Positions 14,084-16,201 of a stretch of 16,201 nt of DNA are shown in pieces. The position numbers and the translations under genes were made by a program. The notes under the pieces are model-generated. The model was not told the origin of the DNA, did no database searches, and worked only from the letters and a program-made list of their open reading frames with translations. The stretch's first letter is position 1, and every line of letters begins with the position of its first letter. Origin of the DNA: CAWULT01 sp963923455 (lineage in GTDB: Bacteria > Acidobacteriota > Vicinamibacteria > Vicinamibacterales > UBA2999); NCBI GenBank assembly GCA_963923455.1, contig CAWULT010000107.1, positions 1 through 16,201 on the forward strand, read 5' to 3'.

Positions 14084-14280
14084 GCTTCGTCTCCTGTTTC
14101 GCGGCGTGAGCCCCACGCCCACGCGACAGGATCAGCGTAGGCCTCCCCGCCCGGGCGTGCCGCTAAATGGAGCGTACGGAAACCTTCACCGAACCCTACG
14201 CAACCGTAAATGATTCTTAACGGCCCGCGGGCGGGCACCTCGAACCTTGCTATGCTCATCGGGACCCTTCCGGGACCGCG
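14084..14280. promoter_or_regulatory. Divergent control region between hemerythrin-like and PNPOx-like genes
   Basis: A 197-base region. On the minus strand, TACGCT (14139-14134) could be a -10 for the hemerythrin-like gene; a second TACGCT lies at 14176-14171. On the plus strand, TGCTATGCT (14248-14256) is an extended -10 for the gene at 14281. Between them are a GCGTA (14172-14176) / TACGC (14197-14201) dyad and an imperfect dyad CCGT (14204-14207) / ACGG (14220-14223) around an AT-rich core. These could be operator sites, but no known regulator motif is recognised. Confidence 0.4.
14248..14256 (+). promoter_or_regulatory. Extended -10 promoter (TGCTATGCT) for the PNPOx-like genes
   Basis: TG-n-TATGCT, with a predicted transcription start near 14263, about 18 bases before the ATG at 14281. 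It matches the TGCTATGAT before kdsB in seven or more positions. No -35 is apparent. Confidence 0.45.
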
Positions 14281-14748
14281 ATGATCCTCGACGCCGACCA
14301 CGCCGCCTTCGTCCAGACGGGGGTGGCCATCGAAATCGCCAGTCGCGACGCCCACAACGTGCCGTCGGTGGCCCGTGCCGTGGCGGCCCGCGTGGCGCCC
14401 GACCGGAGCCGCCTCACGCTGTTCGTGCCGCGCGCCTTCGGCGTCCGCTGCCTGAACGCCGTCGCGGTCACGGGCGCGGTCGCGGCGGCCTTCTGCCGGC
14501 CGACGACGATCCAGACCATTCAGCTCAAGGGCTCCGACGCGGTGCTGACGCCGGTGACGCCCGGCGACCTGCCGCACGTCCGGGCGATGATCGCGGCCTT
14601 CGTCTCCGAACTCCGCGCCATCGGCCACTCGACGGACCTGGCGCTGCTCGACGTCACCCACGACCCCGCCGACCTGGTCGGCGTGACGTTCTCGCCGGAC
14701 GCGGCCTTCGTGCAGACGCCCGGCCCGGCGGCCGGCGCGCGGCTCTGA
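14281..14748 (+). CDS. PNPOx-like flavin split-barrel protein
   Basis: The product is 155 residues and looks like a small member of the pyridoxamine 5'-phosphate oxidase-like split-barrel superfamily, which binds FMN, F420 or heme. Visible support is the strand pattern VAIEIASRDAHNVPSVARAVAARV (11-34, first strands), a middle LTLFVPRAFG segment, VAVTGAVAAAF, and TIQTIQLKG (76-84), a hallmark of these barrels. Residues after ~95 are helical and may form the dimer or substrate cover. It is soluble with no signal peptide. It is not true PdxH, because the substrate-binding signature and length (~210) are absent. The ATG at 14281 has only a weak GGGA upstream. It is followed by the related but larger gene after two bases, so they are surely co-transcribed. 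Cofactor and reaction are unknown. Confidence 0.75.
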   Translation: MILDADHAAFVQTGVAIEIASRDAHNVPSVARAVAARVAPDRSRLTLFVPRAFGVRCLNAVAVTGAVAAAFCRPTTIQTIQLKGSDAVLTPVTPGDLPHVRAMIAAFVSELRAIGHSTDLALLDVTHDPADLVGVTFSPDAAFVQTPGPAAGARL

Positions 14749-14750
14749 CC

Positions 14751-16100
14751 ATGGTCAGCCTGCTCGACGACGACCTGCGCGACGCGCTCGAAGGCGTCAT
14801 CCCGTGCACGGTGGCGACCTGTGCGGCCGACGGCACGCCCAACGTCACCTACGTGTCACAGGCCCACTTCGTCGATCCGGAGCACATCGCGCTGTCGTAC
14901 CAGTTCTTCAACAAGACCCGGGCGAACGTCCTGCAGAACCCGCGCGCCGCCGTCGCGCTGATGAGCCCGACGACGGGCTCCCGCTACACGCTCGACGTCG
15001 AGTACCGGCACACCGAGTCGGACGGGCCGCTCTTCGAGAGCATGAAGGCCCGCCTGGCCGGCATCGCGTCGCACACGGGCATGGCCGGGGTGTTCCGTCT
15101 GCTCGGCGCGGACGTCTACCGCGTGCTGAACATCGAATGTGCGATCCGCGGGCACGGCATCAGGCCGCCGTCGCGGTGCAACCGGCTGACCGCGGTCCGC
15201 GCGACGGCGGACCGGATCGTCCGCAGCCCGGACCTGGCCGCCCTCTTCGGCGCCGTGCTCGACGGGCTGCGCACGCACCTCGGCGTGCAGCACGCGATGA
15301 TCCTGATGCTCGATGCTCCGGGCCGCCGTCTCTACACGGTGGCCAGCACGGGCTATCCGCAGTCGGGTGTCGGCTCCGAGATCGCGCTCGGCTGCGGCGT
15401 GATCGGCGTCGCGGCCGAGCAGCGGACGCCGATCCGCATCTCGTACCTGACCGCGGACTACACCTACAGCCGCGCGATCCGCGAGAGCGCCGAACGCGCG
15501 GGGCTGGGCCGGCAGCTCGAAACCGCCATCCCGTTCCCCGGCCTCCCCGACTCGCGCAGCCAGCTGGCCGTGCCGGTGCTGGCTGGCGACCAGCTGCTCG
15601 GGGCCATCTGCGTGGAGAGTCCGCAGGACCTGCGGTTCAACCACGAGGACGAGGACGCCATCGTCGCCATCGCCGCGCAGGCCGGCCTGGCGATCCTCGC
15701 CATGCGCGAGGAGCACCCGGAGACGCCAGAGGCGCCGGCCGTGGCGGCGCCCGCGGCGCCGAACGGCCCCGCAGCCTGCCTGCACGTGCGGCACTTCGCC
15801 GCCGACGACAGCGTCTTCCTGGGCGACGACTACCTGATCAAGGGCGTGGCCGGTGCCATCCTGGCCAAGCTGCTACGGGAGCATCAGCAGGGGCGCACGG
15901 ACTTCACGAACCGGGAGCTGCGCCTCGACCCCTCCCTGAAGCTCCCCGACCTCAGCGACAACCTCGAGGCCCGCCTGGTGCTGCTGCAGCGGCGGCTCGG
16001 CGAACGGTCGTCGGATCTTCGGATCGAGAAGACCGGCCGTGGGCGCTTCCACCTGCACGTCGGCTGTCGAATCACCTTCACCGACGTCCCCGCCAAATAG
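14751..16100 (+). CDS. Fusion of PNPOx-like flavin barrel, GAF domain and winged-helix-like C-terminus
   Basis: The product is 449 residues with three parts. Residues ~5-140 form a PNPOx-like split barrel (PCTVATCAADGTPNVTYVSQ at 18-37, then IALSYQFFNKTRANVLQNP and AAVALMSP). Residues ~150-315 form a GAF sensor domain (LFGAVLDGLRTHLGVQHAMI, GCGVIGVAAEQRTPIRI, LAVPVLAGDQLLGAICVES, AIVAIAAQAGLAI). An Ala/Pro linker at 322-342 leads to residues ~343-437, which resemble an OmpR/PhoB-type winged helix: VFLGDDYLIKG strands, a FTNRELRLD helix, NLEARLVLLQRRLGE as possible recognition helix and LRIEKTGRGRFHL as wing. Sensing by flavin or heme plus GAF would then control DNA binding. The start ATG lies two bases after the preceding gene. 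The first two domains are well supported; the winged helix is inferred. Cys residues at 19, 24, 130, 143, 215, 287, 343 and 439 could be redox-active. Confidence 0.85.
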   Translation: MVSLLDDDLRDALEGVIPCTVATCAADGTPNVTYVSQAHFVDPEHIALSYQFFNKTRANVLQNPRAAVALMSPTTGSRYTLDVEYRHTESDGPLFESMKARLAGIASHTGMAGVFRLLGADVYRVLNIECAIRGHGIRPPSRCNRLTAVRATADRIVRSPDLAALFGAVLDGLRTHLGVQHAMILMLDAPGRRLYTVASTGYPQSGVGSEIALGCGVIGVAAEQRTPIRISYLTADYTYSRAIRESAERAGLGRQLETAIPFPGLPDSRSQLAVPVLAGDQLLGAICVESPQDLRFNHEDEDAIVAIAAQAGLAILAMREEHPETPEAPAVAAPAAPNGPAACLHVRHFAADDSVFLGDDYLIKGVAGAILAKLLREHQQGRTDFTNRELRLDPSLKLPDLSDNLEARLVLLQRRLGERSSDLRIEKTGRGRFHLHVGCRITFTDVPAK

Positions 16101-16115
16101 AGGTGCCGTGGTGCC

Positions 16116-16131
16116 GCGGCGCCGTCGCCGC
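16116..16131. terminator. Short GC hairpin after the last gene
   Basis: A 6-bp stem GCGGCG (16116-16121) / CGCCGC (16126-16131) has the 4-base loop CCGT, 15 bases after the stop at 16100. It has no T-tract and is weaker than the other junction hairpins. Its terminator role is a guess. Confidence 0.25.
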
Positions 16132-16156
16132 ACGAGCGCCGCACGCGGCCGCGCCG

Positions 16157-16201
16157 TCAGCGATCCGCGCCGAGCACGGACCGGCGGGCCCGCCCCGCCA
16201 C
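16157..16201 (-). CDS. Possible C-terminal end of a minus-strand gene, cut by the window edge
   Basis: Read on the minus strand from the window edge, the frame gives 14 codons ending RRSVLGADR and a TGA at 16159-16157. It would be convergent with the fusion gene, as in the other junctions of this window. So short a stretch cannot be assigned and may be chance. Confidence 0.2.
   Translation of the reverse strand: MAGRARRSVLGADR

Noticed and set aside
14281..14748. True pyridoxamine 5'-phosphate oxidase (pdxH)
   Set aside because: The protein is too short and lacks the PdxH substrate-binding C-terminal signature; only the split-barrel superfamily pattern is supported.

Overview
The window is about 16 kb of very GC-rich, densely packed bacterial chromosome. 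It encodes 14 recognisable genes plus possible fragments at the edges. The KDO/lipopolysaccharide genes (kdsB, kdsA, kdsD, lapB) show a diderm (outer-membrane) organism. The GC bias, gene content and mix of GH3, hemerythrin-like and exported VOC proteins suggest an Acidobacteriota lineage such as Vicinamibacteria. That assignment is inference from style, not from a marker gene. No rRNA, tRNA, insertion sequence, integrase or CRISPR array was found.

Layout: (1) 2-772, the C-terminal part of a GH3 glycoside hydrolase, convergent with malate dehydrogenase mdh (845-1771, minus). (2) A 321-base gap (1772-2092) that is locally AT-rich, carries a DnaA-box-like cluster and a possible promoter, and leads into serA (2093-3682), encoding the long, ACT-domain form of 3-phosphoglycerate dehydrogenase. 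(3) A small exported or anchored GspC/PilP-like protein on the minus strand (3716-4231), divergent from the main operon. (4) A tight plus-strand operon kdsB-pyrG-kdsA-kdsD-lapB-coaE (4337-10477). kdsD makes arabinose-5-phosphate, kdsA condenses it with PEP to KDO-8-phosphate, and kdsB activates KDO with CTP supplied by pyrG. lapB probably links this flux to LpxC/LPS control, and coaE completes CoA synthesis. The KDO-8-phosphate phosphatase kdsC is missing from the cluster. (5) A membrane-anchored metallophosphoesterase (10507-12186, minus), divergent from an exported tandem-VOC protein (12244-13284). (6) A hemerythrin-like protein (13334-14083, minus), divergent from two consecutive flavin split-barrel (PNPOx-like) genes. 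The second of these is a three-part fusion: PNPOx-like, GAF and winged-helix-like domains. This last block is the best candidate for an uncharacterised redox, oxygen or nitric-oxide sensing module.

Two sequence patterns recur. Three of the four convergent gene junctions internal to the window carry a perfect 9-11 bp GC hairpin with a 7-base loop and no T-tract. Four genes (3716-4231 minus, kdsB, kdsA, the VOC gene) have a TANNNT hexamer only 5-8 bases before a GTG or ATG start, as expected for leaderless transcripts; two of these have an upstream TG (TGnTANNNT).
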